DNA from: Candidatus Pelagibacter sp.
GTDB taxonomy: Bacteria; Pseudomonadota; Alphaproteobacteria; Pelagibacterales; Pelagibacteraceae
Reading direction: 5' to 3'
Assembly: GCA_028103285.1 (NCBI GenBank)
Contig: JAOHNF010000003.1
Coordinates: 1 to 64,000 of the forward strand
Length of the DNA stretch: 64,000 nucleotides
Both the position numbers and the translations under genes were made by a program. Of the stretch, positions 8,838 through 18,481 are shown piece after piece. The notes below the pieces were generated by a model. It ran no database searches, was not told where the DNA came from, and worked only from the letters and a program-made list of their open reading frames with translations. Every line of letters starts with the position of its first letter. The first letter of the stretch is position 1.

Positions 8838-10634
8838 GTGAACAACAAAAAAGAAAAATTAGAAGATTTTAAAACTGCTATTAGCTCTACAGTAAGATCT
8901 ATTTCGAACTCTGAAAAAATAGAAGTTTCTTTTGGAAATCAAATACCAAAATCAGAAAAAAATTCAATTAAATTACCTGAGCTAAATCAAATAAATAATA
9001 AATTAAATTTTAATCAAATCAGAGCCATAGCAGACTCTAAATCATTAAATTTTAGATTTTCAGATGACAAAATATTTAAGCGATATGAGCCAGTGGGAAA
9101 TATTTCTAAAAAACTTTATGAAATCTCAGAAAAGATAAGATGTGAGAAAATAGGAACTAGTTATTTTAGAGGTGTTAAAAATAACATTGAAAAATTTTAT
9201 CAAGAGAGAATTTCTGGATTAGATTTAAAAAATAGCGAAGATAGGATAATTGAATCTTTTGAGAATTATCTTAGAACAAAATTTCTAGATTTTAAAAATG
9301 ATAGCCAAATTGATAAGAAGCTTAAATCATACAAGAAGGATTTAAATGAAAAATTAAAAGGCAAAATTGCTCAATTAAACGAGGCATCGTTAGACCAAAA
9401 AAAATTTAATTCTCTAATTTCTGAGCTAATTTCTGATATGAATTTGGATGAAAATTTAGACGAAGAAGAAAAAAAAGATGAAGACAAAAATAACGACGAT
9501 AAACAAAACAAGTCAGACAACCAAGATAAGCAGGCAAAAGAAAAAGAAGATAAACAAGAGGAAATGTCTATAGACTCGGGCATGCCAGATCTTGAGAATG
9601 AGGCCAAAGAATCAGATCAAGCTGAAGAAGATATAGAAATTGAAGATAGTTCTCAGTCAGATTTCAAAAAGAAAGGCAGAAGCAATCTTGGGGATATTAA
9701 TTACAAAACTTATACAGATGAATTTGATGAGATAATTAAAGCAGAAGATCTTGAAAATGCTGAAGAATTAGAAAGATTAAGAAAAAACTTAGATCAGCAG
9801 TTGTTACAGTTAAAAAATTTCATTTCAAAACTAGCAAATAAATTACAAAGAAAGTTATTAGCTAAACAAAATAGGTCTTGGAATTTTGATCTTGAAGAGG
9901 GTATGTTAGATACTTCAAAACTTCCAAGAATTATCATGGATCCATTTAACTCTTTAACTTTTAAAAAAGAAAAAGACATAGAGTTTAAGGATACTCTTGT
10001 TACAATTTTAATTGATAACTCAGGCTCCATGAGAGGGAAACCCATCTCGGTAGCAGCCATCTGTGCAGATATTCTTTCAAGAACTTTAGAAAGATGTGCT
10101 GTGAAAGTAGAAATTCTTGGTTTCACAACTAAACATTGGAAAGGTGGTTTATCTAGGGAAAAGTGGATGAAAAATGAAAAACCAACTCTTCCCGGAAGAT
10201 TAAATGACCTTAGACACATTGTTTATAAGTCAGCTGATACTCCGTGGAGACAAGCAAAAAATAACATGGGGTTAATGCTTAAAGAAGGGTTGTTAAAAGA
10301 AAATATTGATGGAGAAGCGCTTAAGTGGGCTTACAATAAAATGAATAGAAGAAAAGAAGATAGAAAAATATTAATGGTAATTTCTGATGGCGCCCCTGTA
10401 GATGATTCTACTCTTTCAACAAATACTAGCGATTACCTAGAGTCGAATTTAAAGAAAACTGTCAAGTGGATTGAAAATAAAAAAAATATTGAGTTACTAG
10501 CAATTGGAATTGGTCATGATGTTACAAGATACTATAATCAAGCTGTAAAAATTACAGATGTTCAAGATTTAGGTGATGTTATGATTAATCAACTTACTGA
10601 TTTATTTGTAGAAAAAAAAACTACAGTTCACTAA
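8838..10634 (+). CDS. cobT: CobT-like VWA protein (cobaltochelatase large motor subunit family)
   Basis: About 598 aa from the GTG at 8838, one base after the cobS stop; a TTG at 8793 inside cobS is less likely. It has a helical N-terminal region, a very acidic lysine/glutamate/aspartate linker (about 215-275), then a von Willebrand A domain with MIDAS residues DNSGS starting at D393 and a later SDGAP motif. This is the standard CobT layout. The VWA domain is expected to engage the AAA+ ring of CobS through a bound metal ion. The 3' end overlaps the convergent transporter gene by 4 bases. Confidence 0.87.
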   Translation: MNNKKEKLEDFKTAISSTVRSISNSEKIEVSFGNQIPKSEKNSIKLPELNQINNKLNFNQIRAIADSKSLNFRFSDDKIFKRYEPVGNISKKLYEISEKIRCEKIGTSYFRGVKNNIEKFYQERISGLDLKNSEDRIIESFENYLRTKFLDFKNDSQIDKKLKSYKKDLNEKLKGKIAQLNEASLDQKKFNSLISELISDMNLDENLDEEEKKDEDKNNDDKQNKSDNQDKQAKEKEDKQEEMSIDSGMPDLENEAKESDQAEEDIEIEDSSQSDFKKKGRSNLGDINYKTYTDEFDEIIKAEDLENAEELERLRKNLDQQLLQLKNFISKLANKLQRKLLAKQNRSWNFDLEEGMLDTSKLPRIIMDPFNSLTFKKEKDIEFKDTLVTILIDNSGSMRGKPISVAAICADILSRTLERCAVKVEILGFTTKHWKGGLSREKWMKNEKPTLPGRLNDLRHIVYKSADTPWRQAKNNMGLMLKEGLLKENIDGEALKWAYNKMNRRKEDRKILMVISDGAPVDDSTLSTNTSDYLESNLKKTVKWIENKKNIELLAIGIGHDVTRYYNQAVKITDVQDLGDVMINQLTDLFVEKKTTVH

Positions 10635-11206
10635 TTTTTAACTCTACCAACAGAGTCGTCTGAAAAATCTTTAATCTTATAAATTAGAAGTCTAAATGGA
10701 ATTAGCATTGTTAAAGCAATGAACAATTTAACTGCTAAATCTCCAAACGCTAAGGATACCCATGGAATTCCCGTTGCATAAAAAGCAATTGAGAAAAATA
10801 GCAATGTGTCTGTTAAAGAGCCTAAAATTGATGATGTTAATGGAGCAACAAACCATACTTTTTTTCTTAAATAATCAAAGATTTGAATATCTAAATTTTG
10901 TGCAATGAAAAATGCTACTCCTGAACCTATAGCTATTCTTACAGAAATTACATCTAAAAAGTTAGTTGATACAAATAAAGTCAAAAATATTCCAATTGTA
11001 AAACCTACGTAAACAATTTTTTTTGCTACTAATTTTCCATATGCTCGATTAGCTAAATCACTAATCAAAAAAGTAATTGGGTAACTAAAAGCACCATAAG
11101 TCAATATTTCGCTCAAGCCAAAGTATCGAATTGGAAATTGAACCAAATAGTTTGAAGCAACCACAACTAGGCCCATTAGGACTGATAATTTAAAAAATAA
11201 ATTCAT
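10631..11206 (-). CDS. Queuosine-precursor transporter (YhhQ/VUT family)
   Basis: A 191-aa integral membrane protein with about five or six hydrophobic helices. The segments [22 protein letters not shown] and [13 protein letters not shown] resemble the YhhQ/VUT family, whose E. coli member imports queuosine precursors (preQ0/preQ1) for tRNA modification. The substrate here is inferred from family only. It sits 7 bases downstream of rpmB on the minus strand, so is probably cotranscribed with it. Confidence 0.82.
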   Translation of the reverse strand: MNLFFKLSVLMGLVVVASNYLVQFPIRYFGLSEILTYGAFSYPITFLISDLANRAYGKLVAKKIVYVGFTIGIFLTLFVSTNFLDVISVRIAIGSGVAFFIAQNLDIQIFDYLRKKVWFVAPLTSSILGSLTDTLLFFSIAFYATGIPWVSLAFGDLAVKLFIALTMLIPFRLLIYKIKDFSDDSVGRVKN

Positions 11207-11213
11207 TAGAAAA

Positions 11214-11492
11214 TTAAGATTTTGTTGAAATAGATGCTTTAAGTTTTTTAACTTTTTGAGATAGTTTAATTTTTTTTGCAGATTTAAGAAACTTATCTAA
11301 GCCACCTTTAAAATCCACTGTTCTTACAGCGGCGTTTGTTACATTAAGTTTAATATCTTTCTTTAGAGTCTCACTTCTAAAAATTACTTTTTTTAAGTTA
11401 GGTAAGAATCTTCTTTTAGTTTTATTCTTAGCGTGGCTAACGTTGTGACCTTTTAAAGGTGATATTCCTGTTAATTCGCATCTTTTAGACAT
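11214..11492 (-). CDS. rpmB: 50S ribosomal protein L28
   Basis: A 92-aa basic protein starting MSKRCELTG, with the L28 signature GHNVSHAKNKTKRRFLPNL near the N-terminus. It is a structural component of the large ribosomal subunit. The C-terminal extension, rich in lysine, is slightly longer than the 78-aa E. coli protein, as is common in alphaproteobacteria. It has its own ATG; about 40 bases separate it from pyrD upstream. Confidence 0.95.
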   Translation of the reverse strand: MSKRCELTGISPLKGHNVSHAKNKTKRRFLPNLKKVIFRSETLKKDIKLNVTNAAVRTVDFKGGLDKFLKSAKKIKLSQKVKKLKASISTKS

Positions 11493-11532
11493 AATTTTTC
11501 CTAGTGCTATATAATTCTTGTTTATAGATGGG

Positions 11533-12579
11533 TCAAGCGTTAATTCCGACAGCTTCGCTAATGTTCCTAAGGTTTTCTTTTTTTAAAATTGAAATTAGCT
11601 CTTTTTTAATTTCTTTAACTATACCAGGCCCTTTATAAACCATACCTGTATATAATTGAATGGCATTTGCACCAGCGGTAATTTTTTCAAAAGCACTTTG
11701 ACCAGAGTCGACTCCCCCTACTCCAATAATTTTAACCTCTCCTTTGGTTTCCTTATAAAATTTTTTAATTAAATTTGTCGAGATATCTTTTAATGGTAGA
11801 CCAGATAATCCTCCTGTTTCATTTTTTTTAATATCTGATAAATTTTCTCGATTATTATCTGTTGTGTTAGAAACAATTATCCCTTGTATTTTTTGACTTT
11901 TAACTAATTCTACTATTCTCCCTATTTCACTTTCTTTAATGTCAGGAGAAATTTTGATTGCTATTGGCTGATCAATTTTTTTTTCTTTTTTAATTTGATT
12001 TAATCCAACTAATAGTTTTTTCATTTCTTCTTGATTATGAAAATTTCTCAGTCCTTCTGTATTTGGTGATGAAATATTAATTGTTATATAACCAGCATGT
12101 TTTGATAATCTTGATAGGCATGTAAAATAGTCTTCTTCTTTATTTTTTGTATCTTTATTTGGGCCAATATTTATTCCCAAAAAACCATTCGGTTGATTAT
12201 TTAAAATTCTTTTAAATATAATTTCTGAACCATGGTTATTAAAGCCAAGTCTATTAATTAATGCTCTATCATTTTCTAATCTAAATATTCTAGGTTTAGG
12301 ATTTCCTAATTGTCTTTTAGGGGTAACAGTGCCTACTTCGATAAAACCAAAACCAAATTTAAATAAAGAGTTATAAACTTCTGCACTTTTATCAAAGCCA
12401 GCAGCTAAACCAATGGGGTTAGGCAATCTCTTATCAAATAAATTTGTTTCTAACATTTCCTCCCCAGCAACATCAAAGAGACTTTTAGGTAAAAAATTTG
12501 CTTTTAATGATTTAATTGCTAAATCATGAGCCACTTCTGGGTCTAGTGAAAATATGTAAGGTCTTAAAATAGAAAACAT
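11533..12579 (-). CDS. pyrD: Dihydroorotate dehydrogenase (quinone), class 2
   Basis: A 348-aa FMN enzyme oxidising dihydroorotate to orotate in pyrimidine synthesis, passing electrons to quinone. The N-terminal helix region RPYIFSLDPEVAHDLA is typical of class 2. The active-site region NISSPNTEGLRNF carries the catalytic serine, and the FMN-phosphate sites IGVGGVDSG and AIQLYTG are near the C-terminus. The start shares one base with the lysS stop (TAATG), so the two are translationally coupled. Confidence 0.95.
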   Translation of the reverse strand: MFSILRPYIFSLDPEVAHDLAIKSLKANFLPKSLFDVAGEEMLETNLFDKRLPNPIGLAAGFDKSAEVYNSLFKFGFGFIEVGTVTPKRQLGNPKPRIFRLENDRALINRLGFNNHGSEIIFKRILNNQPNGFLGINIGPNKDTKNKEEDYFTCLSRLSKHAGYITINISSPNTEGLRNFHNQEEMKKLLVGLNQIKKEKKIDQPIAIKISPDIKESEIGRIVELVKSQKIQGIIVSNTTDNNRENLSDIKKNETGGLSGLPLKDISTNLIKKFYKETKGEVKIIGVGGVDSGQSAFEKITAGANAIQLYTGMVYKGPGIVKEIKKELISILKKENLRNISEAVGINA

Positions 12580-14144
12580 TAATTATTTATCTTTTTATTA
12601 ATTAATTCAATTGTCTCGTTAAGTCCAAAGAAACTTATAAAATAGCCCATTCTTGGGCCATTTTCTTCTCCAAAAACAACTTCATAAATAAGTTTAAACC
12701 AATCTCTTAGATTTTTTTCGTACCCATTTTCTTTTCCTATTGAATATACAAAAGTTTGAATTTCTTCAGGCTTTAAAGATTGATCAATTTTTTTTAGTTT
12801 AAAAACTAAATTTTCTAATGCTTTTTTTTCCATTGGATTTGGTTTTTTAAATTTTTTGTTTGGTTTAACCTTGTCTTTAAAATAATTAATAGCAAACTTA
12901 GTCAATCCATCTAAAATAGGATACTCACTAGGTTTTATTTCATTATGAAATTTGTTTATAAATTTCCATAAAATTTCCTTATTATCTGCATTACTTGATC
13001 CGACTAAATTTAACAACATTGAAAAAGGCATAACTATTTTTTCTTTAGGTGGTTTACCATTGTGAACATGCCATACGGGATTTAAAATTTGGTCTTTACT
13101 TTTTTGATTTGGGAATTTTTCTATATATGACAAATACTCATCAACTGTTTTTGGAACTACTGCTGCATAAAGTTTTTTTGCTCTTTTTGGATTTGGGTAC
13201 ATATAAAGAGATAAACTCTCTGGTGAAGCATATCTAAGCCATTGATCAATTGAAATTCCATTTCCTTTTGACTTTGAAATTTTTTCTCCATTTTCATCCA
13301 AAAATAACTCATAGGCAAATCCATTAGGTGGAACTTTGCCTAACGATCTACAAATTTTATTAGATAAAATTGCACTTTCAGTTAAATCTTTACCATACAT
13401 CTCAAAATCAACATCAAAAGTAAACCATCTCATAGCCCAATCAACTTTCCATTGTAATTTACAATTTCCATCCAAAATGTTTGTTTCAATTTTTTCACCC
13501 TCATTATCAAATACTAATTTTCCTTTTTTTTTATCCATTTCTGCTAATGGTATTTCCAAAACTTTTCCTGTTTTTGGACAAATAGGTAAAAAAGGGCAGT
13601 AAGTTTTTTTACGTTCCTCTCTTAAGGTGGGAAGGATAATGTTCATAATATCCTCATATTTTTCTAAAACCCTTAGTAATGAATTATTGAAAACTCCTTT
13701 TTTGTAATTTTCAGTTGAGCTTTTAAAAATAAATTCAAAATTAAATTTGTTGAGAAATTCTTTAAGCATCTCATTATTGTGTTCGCCAAAGCTATTAAAC
13801 TTCTTAAATGGATCCGGTATATCAGTAAGGGGTTTTCCAAGGTTATCTTTTAAAATTTTATCATTAGGTATATTATCAGGAACTTTTCGAAGTCCATCCA
13901 TATCATCAGAAAATGTGATTAATTCATAATTAGTTTTTTGTATATGATTAAGTGCATTAATCATCATTGTTGTTCTAGCTACTTCCCCAAATGTACCTAT
14001 ATGAGGTAAGCCACTTGGGCCATAACCTGTTTGGAAGGTTATCTTGCCCTTTTTTTTAATTATTTCTTTTCTATCTTTAAGTAATTTTCTTATTTCTACA
14101 AAAGGCCAAGATGAAGTTGTTTGTATTAAGTCATTATCAAGCAT
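12579..14144 (-). CDS. lysS: Lysyl-tRNA synthetase, class I
   Basis: A 521-aa class I (archaeal-type) LysRS. The HIGH-like motif PHIG lies at 47-50 within GYGPSGLPHIGTFGE, and the KMSKS-like loop is EKISKSKG. This Rossmann-fold form replaces the usual class II enzyme in a number of alphaproteobacteria. It charges tRNA-Lys, a heavily used tRNA given the lysine content here. It is divergent from trkH across 93 bases and heads a lysS-pyrD transcript. Confidence 0.95.
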   Translation of the reverse strand: MLDNDLIQTTSSWPFVEIRKLLKDRKEIIKKKGKITFQTGYGPSGLPHIGTFGEVARTTMMINALNHIQKTNYELITFSDDMDGLRKVPDNIPNDKILKDNLGKPLTDIPDPFKKFNSFGEHNNEMLKEFLNKFNFEFIFKSSTENYKKGVFNNSLLRVLEKYEDIMNIILPTLREERKKTYCPFLPICPKTGKVLEIPLAEMDKKKGKLVFDNEGEKIETNILDGNCKLQWKVDWAMRWFTFDVDFEMYGKDLTESAILSNKICRSLGKVPPNGFAYELFLDENGEKISKSKGNGISIDQWLRYASPESLSLYMYPNPKRAKKLYAAVVPKTVDEYLSYIEKFPNQKSKDQILNPVWHVHNGKPPKEKIVMPFSMLLNLVGSSNADNKEILWKFINKFHNEIKPSEYPILDGLTKFAINYFKDKVKPNKKFKKPNPMEKKALENLVFKLKKIDQSLKPEEIQTFVYSIGKENGYEKNLRDWFKLIYEVVFGEENGPRMGYFISFFGLNETIELINKKINN

Positions 14145-14237
14145 AGTTATGGTTTATTAAATTTTAGGGGTAAAATACAGATATAATAGCATGATATTAA
14201 GTTGAATTTTGAATCAATTTAAATAATCTCACTTTTT

Positions 14238-15686
14238 ATGGCTACTAACAAAACTGTCTTTTTTTTGATCGGTATATTGTTGATTGTGCTCGGAGTCTCG
14301 ATGCTGGCACCATATTCGATTCAAATAATTTATAAAGAAAATAGTCACAGCTTCGTTTCATCGTCGTTTGTAACAATATTTATTGGAATACTATTTATTT
14401 TAGCTAATTTAGAGAAAGAGTTTAAATTAAACCTCAGACAAACTTTTTTATTTTCTACACTTGCGTGGCTCATGGTTGCTATTTTTGGTAGTTTACCATT
14501 TTTGCTTTCTTCGAATGAATTTTCTCTAAGTGAAGCTTTTTTTGAAAGTATGTCAGGAATTACTACTACTGGAGCAACAATAATATCTGATTTAGATAAT
14601 AGTCCAAAAAGTATTCTACTGTGGAGAGCAATTATGCAATGGCTAGGTGGAATCGGTATTGTAGTTATGGCAATTACAATTTTGCCTTTACTAAAAGTTG
14701 GTGGAATGCAACTTTTTAAAATGGAGGGACCTGATTCAACTGAAAAAATCTTGCCGCGTACTATTGAAGTTGCAGCTATAATAATCTCAACTTATATTGC
14801 TTTAACTTTTTTTTGCGGCTTTTTTTATTGGATTTTTGGCATGTCAATTTTTGATAGTGTTTGTCATGCTATGACTACTATCGCAACTGGAGGATTTTCA
14901 ACACACAATGACTCTATAGGTTTCTTTAAAAATTCTAATATTGAAATAATTGCTAGTATATTTATTATTCTTGGGAGCATACCATTCATTTCATATTTAA
15001 AATTTTCTCAAGGAAATAGAAAAATTTTTTTTACTGATGTTCAAATTAAAGGGTTGATTTATTTGTTGGCTATTTCAATAGTGATTATGTTTATGTATTT
15101 ATTGTTCATTAACTTTGAGAGTACTTTAGTAGATAAAATTAGAATTTCTTCTTTCAATGTTATTTCTATACTATCTGGTACTGGATATGTGACTGATGAT
15201 TTTGGATTATGGGGAAAATTTTCTCTAGTTTTTTTCTTGTTTTTAATGTTTATCGGTGGATGCGCAGGATCAACGGCATGTGGAATTAAAATTTTTAGAT
15301 TGCAGATGATGTTAATTTTTTTGAAAGATCAAATAAAAAAACTTATTTATCCAAATAGTGTAATTATAACTAAATATAACAATCAAAAAATTTCAGATGA
15401 TTTTATGAAGTCTGTAATTATATTTATTTTTACTTTTTTGTTTATTTTTTTAATAATAGCTATGCTGTTATCAATAAGTGGTTTAGATTTTATCACTTCG
15501 ATTTCCGGTGCCGCAAGTTCAATATCTAATGTTGGTCCTGGTCTCGGTGACATGATTGGCCCTAATGGAAATTATAAATCACTACCAGATTTATCTAAAT
15601 GGATTTTGATGGCTGGAATGTTACTTGGAAGATTAGAACTATTTGCTGTTCTAGTTCTTTTTTTTCCATCTTTTTGGAGAAATTAA
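14238..15686 (+). CDS. trkH: TrkH-family potassium uptake protein
   Basis: A 482-aa polytopic membrane protein. The repeated P-loop selectivity segments are visible as SGITTTGAT, ATGGFST, SGTGYVT and SNVGPGLGD, each with the conserved filter glycine. It forms the K+-translocating subunit and normally needs a cytoplasmic TrkA regulator, which is not in this window. The ATG start is 93 bases from lysS; the AmpG-like gene follows after 3 bases. Confidence 0.94.
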   Translation: MATNKTVFFLIGILLIVLGVSMLAPYSIQIIYKENSHSFVSSSFVTIFIGILFILANLEKEFKLNLRQTFLFSTLAWLMVAIFGSLPFLLSSNEFSLSEAFFESMSGITTTGATIISDLDNSPKSILLWRAIMQWLGGIGIVVMAITILPLLKVGGMQLFKMEGPDSTEKILPRTIEVAAIIISTYIALTFFCGFFYWIFGMSIFDSVCHAMTTIATGGFSTHNDSIGFFKNSNIEIIASIFIILGSIPFISYLKFSQGNRKIFFTDVQIKGLIYLLAISIVIMFMYLLFINFESTLVDKIRISSFNVISILSGTGYVTDDFGLWGKFSLVFFLFLMFIGGCAGSTACGIKIFRLQMMLIFLKDQIKKLIYPNSVIITKYNNQKISDDFMKSVIIFIFTFLFIFLIIAMLLSISGLDFITSISGAASSISNVGPGLGDMIGPNGNYKSLPDLSKWILMAGMLLGRLELFAVLVLFFPSFWRN

Positions 15687-15689
15687 ACT

Positions 15690-17063
15690 ATGAAAATATA
15701 TAAAAAACAAACCTTTGCAGAAACTTTCTCAATATATTTTGATCGAAGAATGATCAAAATTTTATTACTTGGTGCCATAAGTGGTTTCCCATGGGTTATC
15801 ATTGGAAGTAGTTTAAGCCTTTGGTTAAAAGAAGATGGATTAAGTCGAAGTACGATTGGTTGGGCAGGATTAATATTTGCTGTGTACGCATTTAACTATT
15901 TATGGGCCCCAATTATAGACAGAGTAAGAATACCTTGGTTAACAAATAAAATTGGTCATAGACGTGGCTGGATTGTCTTAATGCAAGCTACTATTTTAAT
16001 TTCTTTAATTTGTTGGAGCATGATAAATCCAACTCTAAATTTAGGATTAGTAATAAGTATAGGTTTAATTATTGCGATTGCATCTGCCACTCAAGACATA
16101 ACTGTTGATGCGCTGAGAATTGAACAAATTGGTGAGCACGAAGGAAAATCAATGCAGGCTGGTGCGGCAATGGCAGTAGTAGGATGGTGGACTGGGTATA
16201 AATTAGGTGGTGTAGTTGCCCTTTACTCTGCAGAATTTTTTCAAAAAATGGGATTTGAAAATTATTGGCAGATTACCTTCTTAATTTTATGCGTAATAAT
16301 AATAGCCTGCAATATTGGGCTTATGTTTATTAATGAAACCCAGCCCACTGCTAGAATTTTATCTCAAGAGCAAACAGAAAAATTAATTCAACAAAAATTA
16401 GGTACTTCAAATATAGTTACAAAATCTACTGCTTGGATCACAGCTACTGTTGTTGGACCAGTGGCAAGCTTTTTCAATAAAAATGGCTTTAATATTGCTT
16501 TAGCAATACTATCATTTATTTTTCTTTTTAAAATTGGTGAAGCTTTTTTAGGGAGAATGTCAGTTATATTTTACAAAGAACTTGGATTTACTAAGTCAGA
16601 TATTGCTCTTTATTCTAAAGGTCTTGGGTGGGTTACTACCGTAATTTTTACCCTTCTTGGAGGACTGTTCGCAATTAGGTCTGGAGTAATAAAAGCTATG
16701 TTTGTATCTGGAATTTTAATGGCCGTTACAAATTTACTATTTTCTGTATTAGCTTGGTCGGGAAAATCTGAATTATTATTTGCTTTTGCAGTTATATTTG
16801 ATGATATGGCTGCAGCTTTTGCTACAGTAGCTTTTGTAGCTTTTATCTCAATGCTTGTGGATAGAACTTATACTGCCACACAATATGCTTTGCTTGCTTC
16901 AATTGGAACTGCTGGGAGAACAACCCTTGCTGCTTCCTCCGGCGCTTTAGTCGACTGGTTAAATGGAGATTGGGGCTTATTCTTTATTATAACTGCTGTT
17001 ATGGTAATTCCTTCATTAATATTTCTTTACATTATTAAAGATAAACTAAATTTAAATGATTAA
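15690..17063 (+). CDS. AmpG-like muropeptide permease (MFS)
   Basis: A 457-aa major-facilitator protein with about 12 transmembrane helices. The AmpG-like features are GAISGFPWVIIGSSLSLWL early on, LWAPIIDRVRIP, the GHRRGW loop and SATQDITVDALRIE, which parallels the SASQDI..DA motif of E. coli AmpG. It probably imports anhydromuropeptides for wall recycling. Its stop overlaps the next gene, an NlpC/P60 peptidase that could act on the imported peptides; this pairing strengthens the call. Confidence 0.85.
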   Translation: MKIYKKQTFAETFSIYFDRRMIKILLLGAISGFPWVIIGSSLSLWLKEDGLSRSTIGWAGLIFAVYAFNYLWAPIIDRVRIPWLTNKIGHRRGWIVLMQATILISLICWSMINPTLNLGLVISIGLIIAIASATQDITVDALRIEQIGEHEGKSMQAGAAMAVVGWWTGYKLGGVVALYSAEFFQKMGFENYWQITFLILCVIIIACNIGLMFINETQPTARILSQEQTEKLIQQKLGTSNIVTKSTAWITATVVGPVASFFNKNGFNIALAILSFIFLFKIGEAFLGRMSVIFYKELGFTKSDIALYSKGLGWVTTVIFTLLGGLFAIRSGVIKAMFVSGILMAVTNLLFSVLAWSGKSELLFAFAVIFDDMAAAFATVAFVAFISMLVDRTYTATQYALLASIGTAGRTTLAASSGALVDWLNGDWGLFFIITAVMVIPSLIFLYIIKDKLNLND

Positions 17064-17796
17064 ATATTTCACTAATACTTTTTCTATTATCAATCTTTAT
17101 AAAAAATCATCAATTAAGTCTGAAGTTGTTACTCAAATGCTATATGGGGAAAGTTTTTCTATATCTCAAAAAAAAAATAAGTGGTTAAAGATCAAAATCA
17201 AAGAAGATAATTATAAAGGCTATATTCAAAATAAAAATTATTCAGAATATTTGAAACCAACGCATAAAATTAATAAACTAAATGCAAAAATTTATAAATT
17301 TTCTAATAAACGATTAAAAATTAACCAATTAACTTTTGGATCAAAAATAAAAGTTACAAATAAAAAATATCAATTTTATAAATTTGCTAAAGGTTGGATA
17401 AGAAAAAAAGATGTTTCTATGATTTCTTTCAAAGAAAAAAATTATTTTAATAAAATTAATACTTTTAAAAATATAAGATACAAATGGGGGGGGAAATCTT
17501 TTAAAGGAATTGACTGCTCAGCTTTAATACAAGTTTGTTTGAATTTTAATAATATTTATTGTCCTAGAGATGCCAAAGATCAATTTAAATATTTTAAAAA
17601 AAATATAAAATTAGAAAGAATTAAAAAAAATGACATTATTTATTGGAGAGGGCATGTCGCGGTAGCATTAAATAGTAAAAAATTAATACATGCTTATGGA
17701 CCAATGAGAAAAACTGTGATTATGGGTATTGATCAAACAATTTATAGGATAAGTAAAACTGCTAATTTGAAAGTCATTGGAATAAAAAGACTATAA
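17056..17796 (+). CDS. SH3-NlpC/P60 cell-wall peptidase
   Basis: A 246-aa protein with two SH3-like beta modules (about 1-130) followed by an NlpC/P60 cysteine-peptidase domain. Catalytic cysteine is in KGIDCSALIQ, the histidine in RGHVAVAL and a third polar residue in KLIHAYGP. Related enzymes (YkfC type) cut gamma-D-glutamyl-diaminopimelate bonds in muropeptides. No signal peptide is seen, which fits a cytoplasmic recycling role with the AmpG-like permease it overlaps by 8 bases (ATGATTAA). Confidence 0.88.
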   Translation: MIKYFTNTFSIINLYKKSSIKSEVVTQMLYGESFSISQKKNKWLKIKIKEDNYKGYIQNKNYSEYLKPTHKINKLNAKIYKFSNKRLKINQLTFGSKIKVTNKKYQFYKFAKGWIRKKDVSMISFKEKNYFNKINTFKNIRYKWGGKSFKGIDCSALIQVCLNFNNIYCPRDAKDQFKYFKKNIKLERIKKNDIIYWRGHVAVALNSKKLIHAYGPMRKTVIMGIDQTIYRISKTANLKVIGIKRL

Positions 17797-17801
17797 ATGA
17801 C

Positions 17802-17835
17802 AAGAGGTAGTTTCAGTCTCCCTCCACTACCTCTT
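17802..17835 (+). terminator. Hairpin after the trkH operon
   Basis: Perfect 10-bp inverted repeat AAGAGGTAGT/ACTACCTCTT with a 14-base loop, six bases after the NlpC/P60 stop. It lacks a strong T-run, so it could be a weak or processed 3' end rather than a classical intrinsic terminator. Confidence 0.45.
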
Positions 17836-17907
17836 AATTAGTTTATACAAGATTCGTTAATTAAAACTAAGACTCTTCTAGGTTGCATGTGGATATTAAA
17901 ATAAAAC

Positions 17908-18144
17908 TTACTTTAATATTTTTCTGTATACAAAAATTACAGCAAAAACTATAATCAAAGCAGCAATTCCTTGTTCTCCAAGAGCATTAAGTAAATTAAT
18001 TAAATTTTTTGTAACCTGTGAGCCAAAAAAAGCTACGTTTGGCCCAAAAACAATTTCAGCTATTACTGAAACTGCTAATAATACAACTCCAAGTTCTAAA
18101 AATTTATTTAAATATTTTGTTAATGTAGAAATCCAATTAAGCAT
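17908..18144 (-). CDS. Small two-helix membrane protein, paralogue A
   Basis: A 78-aa protein with two hydrophobic helices (about 17-33 and 59-74) joined by a loop containing GPNVAFFG and ALGEQGI. An AAAAGGA ribosome-binding site precedes the ATG at 18144. It aligns along most of its length with the 71-aa protein just upstream on the same strand (GPNVAFFG vs GGNVPFVG; LGEQGIAALI vs LGDAGIVGLI). I do not recognise the family. The tandem duplication and strong Shine-Dalgarno sites suggest well-expressed membrane peptides. Confidence 0.68.
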   Translation of the reverse strand: MLNWISTLTKYLNKFLELGVVLLAVSVIAEIVFGPNVAFFGSQVTKNLINLLNALGEQGIAALIIVFAVIFVYRKILK

Positions 18145-18161
18145 AATTTATCCTTTTTTAA

Positions 18162-18189
18162 GCCACCCTAATAAATGAAATAGGGTGGC
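18162..18189 (-). promoter_or_regulatory. Hairpin in the 5' leader of small membrane protein A
   Basis: Perfect 9-bp inverted repeat GCCACCCTA/TAGGGTGGC with a 10-base loop, ending 17 bases before the ATG at 18144 and directly preceding its ribosome-binding site. It may be an RNA stabiliser, a processing site, or the terminator of the upstream paralogue. Confidence 0.4.
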
Positions 18190-18199
18190 AAATTTAAAA

Positions 18200-18221
18200 A
18201 GCTATCTCGAGGGAAATAGCT
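18200..18221 (-). terminator. Hairpin after small membrane protein B
   Basis: AGCTAT/ATAGCT stem with a 10-base GC-containing loop, followed on the minus strand by TTTT, 17 bases downstream of the stop at 18238. It is a plausible intrinsic terminator for the 71-aa gene. Confidence 0.4.
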
Positions 18222-18237
18222 CTATCATACTTACTTA

Positions 18238-18453
18238 TTACTTGAACAAGTTTAGAATGATAATAGCTGCAATTAATCCAACTATTCCGGCATCACCTAA
18301 AGATTGTACTAAACCAGTAATGTTTCCTGCTATTTCACCCACGAATGGAACGTTTCCACCTAATAGGCTTACGGCAATACCTAGCGCAAGTAATGAAATC
18401 ACTACTTTTGTTAAGCTATCAAACATTGATGTTAATCCTGCGATTGCTTTCAT
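18238..18453 (-). CDS. Small two-helix membrane protein, paralogue B
   Basis: A 71-aa protein from the ATG at 18453. A further-upstream start is possible, but AAGGGGG at 18459-18465 is an excellent ribosome-binding site for this ATG. It has two hydrophobic helices (about 20-34 and 54-69) around GGNVPFVG and SLGDAGI. It is a clear paralogue of the 78-aa protein 94 bases downstream. The function is unknown. A strong hairpin plus T-run lies just upstream of the ribosome-binding site. Confidence 0.7.
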   Translation of the reverse strand: MKAIAGLTSMFDSLTKVVISLLALGIAVSLLGGNVPFVGEIAGNITGLVQSLGDAGIVGLIAAIIILNLFK

Positions 18454-18481
18454 GTTTTCCCCCTTCTTTATTAATAAAAAA

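Noticed and set aside
9794..10219. 141-aa minus-strand frame inside cobT
   Set aside because: Fully antisense to the conserved VWA region of cobT; no start context or family resemblance.
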